Below, piece after piece: positions 25,179 through 34,510 of a DNA stretch of 64,000 nt; within the stretch, counting starts at the first letter, position 1; the number at the start of each line of letters is the position of its first letter. The DNA comes from Caulobacteraceae bacterium (GTDB taxonomy: Bacteria > Pseudomonadota > Alphaproteobacteria > Caulobacterales > Caulobacteraceae): positions 1 to 64,000 of the forward strand of contig CANJLQ010000005.1 of assembly GCA_947475735.1 (NCBI GenBank), given 5' to 3'. The notes under the pieces are model-generated. The model was not told where the DNA came from. It saw nothing but the letters and a program-made list of their open reading frames with translations, and made no database searches. The translations under genes were made by a program, and so were the position numbers.

Positions 25179-26489
25179 ATGCCGTCCTCCCTGCCGATCG
25201 AAGCCGAGACTGCCGTATACTTGGCCGCCTTCGCCGCCATGCCCCCGCGCGAGAACCAGACGATTCAGGGCCTGCGCGACGGCTACAAGGCCGAGCTGAT
25301 CCGCGCCTCGGTGCCCGCCGACCCCGGCGTGGCGTGGCGGGCGCTTTCTATCCCCGGCCATGCCGGCCCGATCGAGGCCCGCCTGTACGTTCCGCTGAGC
25401 GCCGATCACGGCGGGCCACTGTTGCTCTATGTTCACGGCGGCGGGTTCGCCGTCGGTGATCTGGACAGCCATGACGGCCTCGTCCGGTTGATCGCCGCGA
25501 CCGCGGGGCTGAAGGTCATGACGCTGCATTATCGCCGCGCGCCCGAGGCCCCGTTCCCGGCGGCCCGCGATGATGTCCTGGCCGCCTTCCGCTGGGCGGC
25601 GGCGAACGCGGCTTCGCTGGACATCGACCCAGCCCGCATCGTCTTGGGCGGCGAGAGCGCCGGAGCCGCCCACGCGGTGGCCTCCGCGCTGGCCCTGCGA
25701 GGAGAGGCGGTCACGCCGCGCGCCGTCTGGGTGATGTCGCCGGCGCTGGACGCCACCACCTCGGGCGAGAGCTACCGCACCTTCGCGGAGGGCGCGGGCC
25801 GAACGGCGGCGGAGTTCGCCTATCTGTGGTCCCTGTACGCGCCCGACGCGGCGACCCATGCCGATCCGACCGTGTCGCCCGGCCTCGCCGATCCGACGGG
25901 CCTGCCGCCGCTCTACATCTATCCGTCGGAGTTCGACCCGGCTCGTTCGGATGGCGAGGCGTTTGCCGCCAAGGCCCGGGCGGCCGGCGTCCCGGTGACG
26001 CTGAGGCTCCGTGCGGGCCTGATCCACCAGCATCCGGAGATCACCGGCGTCTCCGCCGCCAGCCGCAAAGCCGTCGAGGACGCCGCGCGTGAACTGGCCG
26101 CCGACCTGCTGGCCGCGCCGACTGAGACGCCGGATATCATCCTGACGCCCGACGACATCCGGTTTGAGCCGTTCAACATTCCCGGCTTCACCGGCGATAC
26201 CCGTGCGGCCTTCCCTAATCTGGACACCACCCGCGCGCCCTTCATCGCTCTCTTGAAGATGGCGCCCGGCGCGGTGCTGAAGCGGCACTTCCATCCCCGC
26301 GCCATGGAGGCCGTGCATGTCATGGAGGGCACGATGATCAACGACGGCATACCGCTTCCGGCCGGATCGTTCCTGATCCACGGGCCCGGCGTCTGGCACG
26401 GCCCCCACGTCGCGCCCGAGGGCGGCTGCACCCTGATGTTCATCCAGTATCCGGGGGTGGGACCCGACGACAGCGTGTTCGTCGACTGA
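25179..26489 (+). CDS. Alpha/beta-hydrolase (HSL esterase) fused to a cupin
   Basis: 436 residues. Residues about 50-300 form a hormone-sensitive-lipase-type hydrolase: oxyanion-hole motif HGGGF at 86-90, nucleophile Ser160 in GGESAG, probable Asp in SEFDP near 248 and His in IHQHPE near 282. Residues about 325-436 are a ChrR-like cupin with metal-binding HFHPR and a late HGPHVAPEG. The fusion implies two linked steps on one small substrate, for example ester cleavage plus metal-dependent C-C or C-O chemistry. ATG 25179 is preceded by GGAG. The divergent AraC gene is the likely regulator. Confidence 0.85.
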   Translation: MPSSLPIEAETAVYLAAFAAMPPRENQTIQGLRDGYKAELIRASVPADPGVAWRALSIPGHAGPIEARLYVPLSADHGGPLLLYVHGGGFAVGDLDSHDGLVRLIAATAGLKVMTLHYRRAPEAPFPAARDDVLAAFRWAAANAASLDIDPARIVLGGESAGAAHAVASALALRGEAVTPRAVWVMSPALDATTSGESYRTFAEGAGRTAAEFAYLWSLYAPDAATHADPTVSPGLADPTGLPPLYIYPSEFDPARSDGEAFAAKARAAGVPVTLRLRAGLIHQHPEITGVSAASRKAVEDAARELAADLLAAPTETPDIILTPDDIRFEPFNIPGFTGDTRAAFPNLDTTRAPFIALLKMAPGAVLKRHFHPRAMEAVHVMEGTMINDGIPLPAGSFLIHGPGVWHGPHVAPEGGCTLMFIQYPGVGPDDSVFVD

Positions 26490-26492
26490 GCC

Positions 26493-26933
26493 TCAACCGG
26501 TCTGGCGCAGCGCCTCGAACAGGCCGATCCCGGCGCTGACCGAAAGGTTCAGCGATCGCGCGTCCGGCCGGATCGGGATCACCACGCGGGCGTCGGCCGC
26601 CGCATGGACGAACTCGGGCGCGCCCGAGGTCTCCGATCCGAACAGCAGGGTGTCTTCGGGCTGAAAGACGAAGTCCGTCAGCGGCGTCGCGCCCTTCGTC
26701 GTGAACAATACGAGGCGTCCGGGCCCACGACCGGCCTGGAAAGCCTCCCAGTCCGAGTGTCGGATCATGTGCGACAGAGGGCCGTAGTCCAGCGCCGCCC
26801 GTTTCATCGCCCGGTCGTCGAAGGCGAAGCCCGTGGGCTCGATGACGTGCAGCTCCACCCCGAAACAGGCCGACAGACGGATGCAGGCGCCGACGTTCTG
26901 AGGGATGGCCGGTTGAAAAAGGGCGAGACGCAT
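26493..26933 (-). CDS. trmL: tRNA (cytidine34/uridine34-2'-O)-methyltransferase
   Basis: 146 residues from ATG 26933, the usual size of this minimal SPOUT enzyme. Motifs are PQNVGACIRLSA at the N-terminus, LLFGSETSG and the trefoil-knot SAM segment IPIRPDARSLNLSVS. It methylates the wobble nucleotide of tRNA-Leu species. An in-frame ATG at 26948 is an alternative start. It is divergent from the bc1 operon and convergent with the esterase gene, with a three-base gap. Confidence 0.92.
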   Translation of the reverse strand: MRLALFQPAIPQNVGACIRLSACFGVELHVIEPTGFAFDDRAMKRAALDYGPLSHMIRHSDWEAFQAGRGPGRLVLFTTKGATPLTDFVFQPEDTLLFGSETSGAPEFVHAAADARVVIPIRPDARSLNLSVSAGIGLFEALRQTG

Positions 26934-27009
26934 TCTAAGGCCCTGCATAAGCGCGGGAAGGGGTCCTGTCGCGGTCCCGGTTTCGCGCGTTTCATCAAGC
27001 GCGGAATTC

Positions 27010-27028
27010 TTGCGGCGATGCGCCGCAA
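27010..27028. promoter_or_regulatory. Palindrome upstream of the bc1 operon
   Basis: TTGCGGCGATGCGCCGCAA has eight-base perfect arms around three bases. Its core reads GCGGC-N5-GCCGC, close to the GCGNC-Nx-GNCGC consensus of RegA/PrrA/ActR redox regulators, which control bc1 genes in related bacteria. It is about 100 bases before the Rieske start and 77 before the trmL start. Assignment is by motif and position only. Confidence 0.4.
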
Positions 27029-27129
27029 AGCCGGGCCGTACCATGCATCCCACATCGCGCTATAGGAACGCAGTCGCGCGCGGGGCCCGTCTGGTGCACC
27101 CGCCGTCGCAGTTTTTGGAAAGGTGAGCC

Positions 27130-27690
27130 GTGGCCGAATCGGTCGTGAATCCAGAAGGCCCGCATGGCGAGGCGCCCGAGGGCGAAGCCACGCGCCGGGA
27201 CTTCATCCACATCGCGGCTGGTGCCGCGGCCGCCGGTGCAGGTGTGATGGCGGCCTGGCCGCTCATCAACTCCATGAACCCGGCCGCCGACACCCTGGCC
27301 TTGTCGACCGTCGAGTTCGACACGTCCAAGGTCGCCGAGGGCATGCAGCTGGTGATCACCTGGCAGGGCAAGCCGGTGTTCATCCGCAACCGCACCGCTG
27401 CCGAGCTTCAGCGCGCCGTTGCCGACGACGGCGCCGGCGACCTGAAGGAGCGTCAGACCGACGCCGAGCGCACCAAGCCCGGCCATGAGGCGACGCTGGT
27501 GGTCCTGGCCAGCTGCACCCACCTGGGCTGCATCCCCACGTTCGGCACGGGCGATTACGGCGGCTGGTTCTGCCCCTGCCACGGCTCGCACTACGATGTG
27601 TCGGGACGCATCCGTAAAGGTCCGGCACCGGCCAATCTGGTCGTCCCGGAGTATGAATTCACCGCCGGTTCCACCATCCGGATCGGCTGA
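27130..27690 (+). CDS. petA: Ubiquinol-cytochrome c reductase, Rieske iron-sulfur subunit
   Basis: 186 residues, GTG start with AAAGGTGA just upstream. The N-terminus has an uncleaved Tat-type signal anchor ([16 protein letters not shown]) and a membrane helix. The 2Fe-2S ligands are in CTHLGC and CPCHGS. The domain faces the periplasm and takes the first electron from ubiquinol. First gene of the petABC (fbcFBH) operon; petB starts 11 bases after its stop. Confidence 0.97.
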   Translation: MAESVVNPEGPHGEAPEGEATRRDFIHIAAGAAAAGAGVMAAWPLINSMNPAADTLALSTVEFDTSKVAEGMQLVITWQGKPVFIRNRTAAELQRAVADDGAGDLKERQTDAERTKPGHEATLVVLASCTHLGCIPTFGTGDYGGWFCPCHGSHYDVSGRIRKGPAPANLVVPEYEFTAGSTIRIG

Positions 27691-27701
27691 GGCACACAAC
27701 G

Positions 27702-29030
27702 ATGAGCGGACACGAATCCACCTACGTTCCCAAGACCGGCGTCGAAAAGTGGCTGGACACCCGGCTGCCGATCGTCCGGTTCGGCGCTGACTATCTGTCG
27801 CTGCCGACGCCCAAGAACCTGAACTACTGGTACACCTTCGGCGCGATCCTGAGCATCTGCCTGGTGACGCAGATCGTCACCGGCATCTTCCTGGCGATGC
27901 ACTATCAGCCGAATACCGAACTGGCCTTCGCCTCGGTCGAGCGCATCATGCGCGACGTGAACGGCGGCTGGCTGATCCGTTACGTGCACTCCAACGGGGC
28001 GTCGATGTTCTTCATCGCCGTCTACATCCACATGCTGCGCGGCCTCTACTACGGCTCATACAAGGCCCCGCGCGAGATGATCTGGATCCTGGGTTGCATC
28101 ATCTTCTTCCTGATGATCGCCACGGCCTTCCTCGGCTACGTCCTGCCGTGGGGCCAGATGTCCTACTGGGGCGCCGAGGTCATCACCAATCTGGTCGGGG
28201 CCATCCCCCTGATCGGCGAGCCGGTGCTGATCTGGCTGCGTGGCGGACCCGCCATCGACAACGCCACGCTGAACCGCTTCTTCTCGCTGCATTACCTGCT
28301 GCCGTTCGTGATCTTCGGCGTGGTCGTGCTGCACCTGTGGGCCCTGCACACGGCCGGCCAGAACAACCCGGTCGGGATCCTGATCCCCAAGGAGCGCGAG
28401 AAGAAGGACACGGTGCCCTTCCACCCCTACTACACGGTCAAGGACGGCTTCGCCCTGATCCTGTTCCTTATCATGTTCAGCATCTTCGTCTTCTTCCTGC
28501 CGAACGCCCTGGGCCACGCCGACAACTACATCCCGGCCAACCCGCTGGTGACGCCGGCGCACATCGTGCCCGAGTGGTACATGCTGCCCTTCTACGCGAT
28601 CCTGCGCGCCGTCCCCGACAAGTTCGGTGGGGTGGTGGCGATGTTCGCGGCCATCGGCATCCTGTTCGTCCTGCCCTGGCTGGACACCTCCAAGGTGCGT
28701 TCGATGCGCTATCGGCCGACCATGAAGATCTTCTACATGCTGTTCGTGCTGAACGGCCTGCTGCTGGGCTGGTGCGGGGCGCAGCTTCCGGACGCCCAGG
28801 TGGTGCCGGGCATGCCCAGCTTCTTCCTGGTCGACGGCCAGCTGAACTCCTATCTGTGGCTGACCCGGCTCTCGACGCTGTACTACTTCGCCTTCTTCGT
28901 CGTGATCCTGCCCTTCGTGGGACTGAAGGAGACGCCGTTGCGGATACCGCTGTCGATCTCCGAACCGGTGCTCAAGGGCCCCGACGCCATGAGCGGCGCC
29001 GTGCCTGCCTCGGCCGAGAAGAAGGGCTAA
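27702..29030 (+). CDS. petB: Cytochrome b subunit of the bc1 complex
   Basis: 442 residues with eight membrane helices. The quinol-site motif PEWY is near residue 288 and the heme-binding histidines sit in the second and fourth helices ([20 protein letters not shown]). It carries the Qo and Qi sites of the Q cycle. Unfused b and c1 genes, as seen here, differ from the fused fbcH of some Rhizobiales. The stop is five bases before the cytochrome c1 start. Confidence 0.98.
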   Translation: MSGHESTYVPKTGVEKWLDTRLPIVRFGADYLSLPTPKNLNYWYTFGAILSICLVTQIVTGIFLAMHYQPNTELAFASVERIMRDVNGGWLIRYVHSNGASMFFIAVYIHMLRGLYYGSYKAPREMIWILGCIIFFLMIATAFLGYVLPWGQMSYWGAEVITNLVGAIPLIGEPVLIWLRGGPAIDNATLNRFFSLHYLLPFVIFGVVVLHLWALHTAGQNNPVGILIPKEREKKDTVPFHPYYTVKDGFALILFLIMFSIFVFFLPNALGHADNYIPANPLVTPAHIVPEWYMLPFYAILRAVPDKFGGVVAMFAAIGILFVLPWLDTSKVRSMRYRPTMKIFYMLFVLNGLLLGWCGAQLPDAQVVPGMPSFFLVDGQLNSYLWLTRLSTLYYFAFFVVILPFVGLKETPLRIPLSISEPVLKGPDAMSGAVPASAEKKG

Positions 29031-29035
29031 CCCTG

Positions 29036-29887
29036 ATGACCCTGTCCCTTCGCAAAATCGCCGTGGCCGTTCTGGCGGTCGCCACCCTGTCCTCGCCGGC
29101 GTTCGCAGCCGGCGAGGCCAAGGCCCCCCGCTCGGGCGGCTTCTCGTTCGAGGGCCCGTTCGGGACCCACGACCAGGCCCAGCTGCAGCGCGGCTACAAG
29201 GTCTACCGTGAGGTCTGCTCGGCCTGCCACTCGATGGACCTGCTGTCGTTCCGCACCCTGGGCGAGCGCGGCGGCCCCTTCTACGATCCGTCGGCCAACA
29301 GCCCTGCGGAAAACCGCTTCGTCCGCGCCATCGCGGCCGAGGCCCAGATCGCCGACATCGACACCGAGACCGGCGAACCGATCATGCGTCCCGGTATCGC
29401 CGCCGACCGCTTCCCCAGCCCGTGGCCCAACCGGACGGCAGGTGCGGCGGCCAACGGCGGTGCCTATCCGCCTGACCTGTCGGTCATGACCAAGGCGCGG
29501 GCCGGCGGTGCGGACTACATCTACTCGCTCCTCAGCGGCTATGTTGATCCGCCTGCGGGTCTTCGTGTCGGGGCCGGCCAGTACTACAACCCCTACATGG
29601 CGGGCGACATGACCCCCTTCTGGGATGGCGACCACAGCGAGGTGCCCAAGGGCGGCTTCATCGCCATGCCGCCGGTCCTGTCGGACGGACAGGTGACCTT
29701 TGACGACGGCACCGTCGCCAGTGTCGACCAGATGGCCAAGGACGTCGCGGCTTTCATCTCGTGGGCATCCGATCCCCGCGCGACCGAGCGCAAGCAGACG
29801 GGCATGGGCGTCCTGGCCTTCCTGGCCATCTTCGCCGGCCTGACCTACGCCAGCTATCGCAAGATCTGGAAGAACGTGGCCCACTAG
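29036..29887 (+). CDS. petC: Cytochrome c1
   Basis: 283 residues. A signal peptide ends at AFA (about 24). Covalent heme motif CSACH is at 61-65, and the probable axial Met lies in the DMTP region. The C-terminal membrane anchor is GVLAFLAIFAGLTYASYRK. It passes electrons from the Rieske protein to soluble or membrane cytochrome c. Last gene of the operon, followed by a strong terminator 26 bases on. Confidence 0.97.
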   Translation: MTLSLRKIAVAVLAVATLSSPAFAAGEAKAPRSGGFSFEGPFGTHDQAQLQRGYKVYREVCSACHSMDLLSFRTLGERGGPFYDPSANSPAENRFVRAIAAEAQIADIDTETGEPIMRPGIAADRFPSPWPNRTAGAAANGGAYPPDLSVMTKARAGGADYIYSLLSGYVDPPAGLRVGAGQYYNPYMAGDMTPFWDGDHSEVPKGGFIAMPPVLSDGQVTFDDGTVASVDQMAKDVAAFISWASDPRATERKQTGMGVLAFLAIFAGLTYASYRKIWKNVAH

Positions 29888-29913
29888 GCGCGTCGTTCAC
29901 GGCCGATCGATCC

Positions 29914-29943
29914 AGCCCGCCGGGTCTCCCGGCGGGCTTTTTC
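29914..29943 (+). terminator. Intrinsic terminator of petABC
   Basis: AGCCCGCCGGG pairs perfectly with CCCGGCGGGCT around a TCT loop, followed by TTTT. One of the strongest terminators in the window. Confidence 0.92.
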
Positions 29944-30089
29944 GTGCGCCAGAGACTTCCAGCGCCCCTTTCGGGTCTCAGTTTCCGAAAAGTCGCCTGG
30001 CGTCGCCCGGCGCGATCGATGTCGCGTCGGTCGACAGGGGCGGGGCGACCTCCTAACCTTCTGGCTTCGCTCCATCCGAAGGTCCGTCC

Positions 30090-31721
30090 ATGCGTTTCGT
30101 CACCACCGTCGCCGCCCTGGCCCTCGCGCTTCCCGCCGCCGCCCAGGATTCGGGCTTCGACACGGCCCGCCTGTCCGAGCACATCCGCATCCTCTCCGCC
30201 GATGACTTTCAAGGGCGCGGCATCGCCACCCCGGCCGAGCAGCAGGTCATCGACTATCTCTCGGGTCAGATGCAGGCGGCGGGGCTGGAGCCCGGCGGCG
30301 AGAACGGGGGCTGGACCCAGGCTGTGGCGCTGAACCGCTTCACCGCCTCCAACGTCCAGGCCCAGCTGACGGTTGATCACTGGACCTTGCCGCTGGTCCA
30401 GGGCGAGCAGATCGTCGTCTCGACCCGCCGGCCGGGGTCGGACCGCGTCGCCGTCGCCGCCGCTCCGCTGGTCTTCGTCGGCTATGGCATCAAGGCCCCC
30501 GAGCGCGATTGGGACGACTTCAAGGGCCAGGACATGACGGGCAAGATCCTGGTCGTCCTGGTCAATGACGCCGATTTCGAGGAGCCGACGCTGGACACCT
30601 TCGGCGGCCGGGCCATGACCTACTATGGCCGCTGGACCTACAAGTACGAGGAGGCGGCGCGGCAGGGCGCGGCCGGCGTCATCATCGTCCATGAGGACGC
30701 CCCCGCCTCCTACGGCTGGACCACGGTGCGCAACAGCTGGTCGGGCCCGAACTTCGACATCGTGCGCGAGGACGCGAACGAGCGCGTGCCGGTCGAGAGC
30801 TGGATCCAGCGCGACGTTGCGGTTGAACTGTTCCGCCGCGCCGGTCTCGATTTCGAGGCCCTGAAAGCCCAGGCGCGCCGCCGCGACTTCCAGCCGGTCG
30901 CCCTGGAAGGGGCGGCCCTGGACGTCCGTTTCGACGTCGCCTCCCAGCGGATCGAGACCCACAACATCGTCGGCCGCCTGCCCGGCACCACCCACGCGGA
31001 CGAGACGATCCTGTTCACTGGCCACTGGGACCACATCGGCGTCGGCGCGCCGGATGCCGACGGCGACGCGATCTTCAACGGGGCGGTCGACAACGCCTCG
31101 GGCATCGCCGGCCTGCTGGAACTGGCGCGCATCGCCGGCGCCGCGCCGCGCACCGAGCGGTCCCTGGTCTTCATCGGCTTCACCGCCGAGGAGAGCGGCC
31201 TCCTGGGCTCGGAATACTATGCCGCCAATCCGCTGTATCCGCTGGAGACGACCGTCGGTGGGTTCAACATGGACTCGGCCAACGTCTATGGCCGGACGCG
31301 GCATCTGGGCGTGATCGGCTATGGCCAGTCGGACTTCGACGCCCGGCTTGAGGCTGCGGCTGTCGAGCAGGGGCGCACGATCGAGCCGGACCAGATGACC
31401 CAGGCCGGCTTCTACTTCCGCTCCGACCACTTCCCGCTGGCCAAGCGCGGCGTGCCGATGGTCTACGCCGACTCCGCCGGTCCCTTCGTCGACGAGCCGA
31501 TCGCGGCAAGGACAGCGGCGCGCGACGACTACACCGCCCGTCGCTATCACCAGGCCAACGATGAATGGTCGGCCGACTGGGACTATCGCGGCCAGGTTCA
31601 GGACCTGGAGGTCTATTGGTCCATCGCTCGCGACCTGGCCAACAGCCGCGACTGGCCCAAGTGGCAGCCCACGTCGGAGTTCGCCGGGGCCCGAGCGACC
31701 AGCGAGGCGGCGCGCGACTAG
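30090..31721 (+). CDS. Secreted M28 family aminopeptidase
   Basis: 543 residues with a signal peptide ending at PAAAQ. A PA-type insert (about 130-250) precedes the dizinc peptidase core. Metal and catalytic motifs are HWDHIGVG, DNASG, TAEESGL (Glu-Glu), NMDS and SDHFPLAK. It is paired with a second M28 gene 77 bases downstream that shares the same layout (AD.FQGR near the start, PTSEFAGAR at the end). Function is presumably periplasmic removal of N-terminal residues from peptides. Confidence 0.92.
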   Translation: MRFVTTVAALALALPAAAQDSGFDTARLSEHIRILSADDFQGRGIATPAEQQVIDYLSGQMQAAGLEPGGENGGWTQAVALNRFTASNVQAQLTVDHWTLPLVQGEQIVVSTRRPGSDRVAVAAAPLVFVGYGIKAPERDWDDFKGQDMTGKILVVLVNDADFEEPTLDTFGGRAMTYYGRWTYKYEEAARQGAAGVIIVHEDAPASYGWTTVRNSWSGPNFDIVREDANERVPVESWIQRDVAVELFRRAGLDFEALKAQARRRDFQPVALEGAALDVRFDVASQRIETHNIVGRLPGTTHADETILFTGHWDHIGVGAPDADGDAIFNGAVDNASGIAGLLELARIAGAAPRTERSLVFIGFTAEESGLLGSEYYAANPLYPLETTVGGFNMDSANVYGRTRHLGVIGYGQSDFDARLEAAAVEQGRTIEPDQMTQAGFYFRSDHFPLAKRGVPMVYADSAGPFVDEPIAARTAARDDYTARRYHQANDEWSADWDYRGQVQDLEVYWSIARDLANSRDWPKWQPTSEFAGARATSEAARD

Positions 31722-31798
31722 TCGCTAGATGACGAAACCGTAATGCGCCTCGCCGCGCATCCGACATTAGGGTCCCGCCAAACTCGGAGGATTACCCC

Positions 31799-33448
31799 TT
31801 GACGATGCGTGGACTGTTCGGCGGCGCGGCTGCCCTGGCTCTGGTACTCAGCGCGGGCCTCGCCCAGGCGCAGACCTTCACGGCTGAACGGCTGTCGGAC
31901 GGCATCCGGCAGATCGCGTCGGATGAGTTCCAGGGCCGCTATCCCGGCACGGAGGGCGAGCGTCTGACCCTGGCCTGGCTCCAGGCCCAGTACGAAGAGA
32001 TGGGGCTTCAGCCCGGTGGGCCGGACGGTCAATGGCTGCAGGTCGTCGACTTGCGGCGCTATACCCCGGTCGAGGGTTCGGGTTCGGCCAGCTGGACGGG
32101 GCCGGACGGAACGGTCCATCCGCTGACCATCGGCACCGACATCGGCCTGCGCGCCGTCACCAATGACGGTCGGGCGAACATCCAGGACGCGGGGCTGGTC
32201 TTCGCCGGCTACGGCATCTACGCGCCCGAGCGCGGCTGGGACGACTACGGCGACATCGACGTGCGCGGCAAGATCGTCATGGTCATCGGGGGCGAGCCGA
32301 CGGCCCAGGCCGTGACCGAACGGTTCAACGGGGCCTATGCCACCAACTATCAGTCCGGTGCCTACAAGGCCGACGAAGCCTTCCGGCGCGGCGCGGTGGG
32401 CATCATCACGGTCTTCACCGTCCCCGCCAGCGACCCGAACTGGCAGCGCGCCATGCAGTTCAACAACCGCCAGCGCACCATGACGCCGGGCGCGGCGGAC
32501 CTGGAAGTCTCGGGCGGCATCAACATGGACACGGCCCATGCCCTGGCCATGGCCGCCGGGCTGGGCACCGAGGTCCTGACCTCGCTGGAGACCGGCGCGT
32601 TCAAGGCCGTCGACCTGCCGGGCGTCACCCTGTCGGTCGCGACCGAGGAGGCCGTCGAGACCTTCCGCACCCACAACCTGCTGGCCAAGATCGAGGGCAC
32701 GACGCACGCGGACGAGGTCATCGTTTATTCGGCGCACTGGGATCACGTCGGTGTCGGTGCCGACCACGTCAGCCCGGTTTCGACGACCGAGGACAACATC
32801 TTCAACGGCGCCTGGGACAATGCCTCGGGCACCGTCGCGATCGTCGAGATGGCGCGACAGCTGTCAGCCGCCCCGCGCGCCGAGCGCACCTTCGTCTTCG
32901 CCCACATGGCCGCTGAGGAAATGGGTCTGCTGGGCGCCTACGCCTATGCCGCCGACCCTGTGTATCCGCTGGCCAAGACCGTCGCCGACATCAACATCGA
33001 CATGCTGCCCCTGTCGCCCCCGACGCGCGACATCGCCATCTTCGGTCAGGGCCAAAACGATCTCGAGGACCGCCTGGCCGTGCTGGCCGAGGCGGAGGGT
33101 CGCTACGTCGGCGGCGACGGCATGCCTGAACAAGGCTTCTACTATCGCTCCGACCACTTCCCCTTCGCCCGGGCGGGCGTGCCGGCGCTGATGACCTGGC
33201 ACGGCTGGGACTGGGACGAGGGCGGCCGCGAGGCCGGCCAGGCGGCGTGGATGGCCAAGTTCGGGGCCGACTACCACAAGGTCTCGGACGAATGGTCGGC
33301 GGACCTGGATTTCCGCTCGGCGGTCGAGAACCTGACGATCCTGTACCGATTGGGGCTGGACCTGGCCAACAGCGACGACTGGCCGGGCTGGAAGCCGACG
33401 TCGGAGTTCGGCATCGTCCGCGAGCGGACCGCCGACCAGAGGCAATAG
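31799..33448 (+). CDS. Secreted M28 family aminopeptidase (paralogue)
   Basis: 549 residues. CGGAGG at 31785-31790 is eight bases from a TTG at 31799 and fourteen from an ATG at 31805, so TTG is the better-spaced start; either leaves the signal peptide (ending GLAQAQ) intact. Core motifs match the upstream gene: HWDHVGVGAD, DNASG, AAEEMGL, NIDM, RSDHFPFARAG. It probably arose by tandem duplication. The two may divide substrate range. Confidence 0.9.
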   Translation: MTMRGLFGGAAALALVLSAGLAQAQTFTAERLSDGIRQIASDEFQGRYPGTEGERLTLAWLQAQYEEMGLQPGGPDGQWLQVVDLRRYTPVEGSGSASWTGPDGTVHPLTIGTDIGLRAVTNDGRANIQDAGLVFAGYGIYAPERGWDDYGDIDVRGKIVMVIGGEPTAQAVTERFNGAYATNYQSGAYKADEAFRRGAVGIITVFTVPASDPNWQRAMQFNNRQRTMTPGAADLEVSGGINMDTAHALAMAAGLGTEVLTSLETGAFKAVDLPGVTLSVATEEAVETFRTHNLLAKIEGTTHADEVIVYSAHWDHVGVGADHVSPVSTTEDNIFNGAWDNASGTVAIVEMARQLSAAPRAERTFVFAHMAAEEMGLLGAYAYAADPVYPLAKTVADINIDMLPLSPPTRDIAIFGQGQNDLEDRLAVLAEAEGRYVGGDGMPEQGFYYRSDHFPFARAGVPALMTWHGWDWDEGGREAGQAAWMAKFGADYHKVSDEWSADLDFRSAVENLTILYRLGLDLANSDDWPGWKPTSEFGIVRERTADQRQ

Positions 33449-33489
33449 GGTTGGGCTGAACGGCCGGGGCCGTGCGGCGTTGGGGAGGG

Positions 33490-33990
33490 ATGCGCTCCCT
33501 CCCAGCCCCCACCGTCCCGGCCCTCGCCGTCCTCGCTCTGCTCACCGCCTGTGGCGAACAGGGGCCGGTCAATCCGCCGACCGAGCCGGCCCAGCCGATC
33601 GAGGTCGTCGATCCCGCTGCTCCGGCCGCCGACGGCACTGTCTCCATGATGCCGGGTCGTGGCCCGACCAGCTTCGTCGGCCGATGGGCCGCCGACGTCG
33701 CCTGGTGCGCCGCGCCACAGGGGGCTGAACGTCCGATCGACATCACCCCGACGCGTTTCGAAGGCTATGAGAACAGCTGCGAGATCGCCGGGATCGACGA
33801 GGTCGTAGACGGCTATATTGCGGCGCTGGCCTGCTCGGCGGAAGGGACGACGACGTCTGAGCGCGTCCGATTTCAGGTGACCGGCGACGTCATGCGGTTG
33901 ACGTGGCTGGATCGAGGAACCGCGGCGGTGACGCTGAGAAAATGCACGACCTTGCGGGATACGGCCACCGGCCCGGCGTTGGCTCCCTAG
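33490..33990 (+). CDS. Lipoprotein of unknown function
   Basis: 166 residues from ATG 33490, ending a clear lipoprotein signal at LLTAC. The GGGGAGGG directly before this ATG is too close to act as its ribosome site, so a GTG at 33472 (six residues longer) is a real alternative. The mature part has a Pro/Ala-rich linker and a domain with four Cys (WCA, NSCEI, LACSA, RKCTT) suggesting two disulphides. It lies 41 bases after the second M28 gene. The stop overlaps the convergent DUF1993 gene in CTAG. Confidence 0.7.
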   Translation: MRSLPAPTVPALAVLALLTACGEQGPVNPPTEPAQPIEVVDPAAPAADGTVSMMPGRGPTSFVGRWAADVAWCAAPQGAERPIDITPTRFEGYENSCEIAGIDEVVDGYIAALACSAEGTTTSERVRFQVTGDVMRLTWLDRGTAAVTLRKCTTLRDTATGPALAP

Positions 33991-34499
33991 AGTGCCGGCG
34001 CGGCCTTGTACCGTTCCATGTGCGGGATGAAGTCCATCTTGCCGATCTCGACCCCGGCTTGGCGCAGCAGCGCATAGGCCATGGTCACATGGAAATAGAA
34101 GTTCGGCAGGATCCAGTCGCGGATGTCCGCCTCAGCCGTCATCACGAACCGGACCTCTTTGGTCAGGGTCAGATCGACCGTGCCATCGGTCGGCGACCAG
34201 TCGGTCGCGTCGGCCTGGTCCACGCGCGCGCGAACGTCCGCGATGCGTTCGCGCACCTCCGCCAGAGAGCGATAGGCCGTCTTCTCGAGCGGTGCCGTCT
34301 GCCCGCCGACCTGGTTCAGTGCCAGCAGCACCTGATTGATGGCAACGCGGAACTGAAGCTCCAGCGGAAACATGTCCTCCGCCAGCTTGGAAGCCAGAAT
34401 TTCGTCCGTCAGCCCGGCGTCCTGCGCCTTGCGGATCAGATGATCCAGCGTACCCAGCATATTGTCGAAGGTGATCAGGGCGTCGCTGGCATAGGACAT
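33987..34499 (-). CDS. DUF1993 family protein
   Basis: 170 residues, helical. Recognised from LEDMFPLELQFRVAINQV-like text (AEDMFPLELQ), a central SLAEVRERI stretch and the NFYFHVTMAYALLRQAGVEIGK C-terminal region. Members are related to the DinB-like four-helix fold; function is unknown. It begins 11 bases after ychF on the same strand, so it is probably co-transcribed. Its stop shares CTAG with the convergent lipoprotein gene. Confidence 0.85.
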   Translation of the reverse strand: MSYASDALITFDNMLGTLDHLIRKAQDAGLTDEILASKLAEDMFPLELQFRVAINQVLLALNQVGGQTAPLEKTAYRSLAEVRERIADVRARVDQADATDWSPTDGTVDLTLTKEVRFVMTAEADIRDWILPNFYFHVTMAYALLRQAGVEIGKMDFIPHMERYKAAPAL

Positions 34500-34510
34500 G
34501 GCGGACCGTC

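Noticed and set aside
25086..26408. Long minus-strand open frame continuing upstream of the AraC gene
   Set aside because: It lies entirely antisense to the esterase-cupin gene, whose motifs are clear; open antisense frames are common in high-GC DNA.
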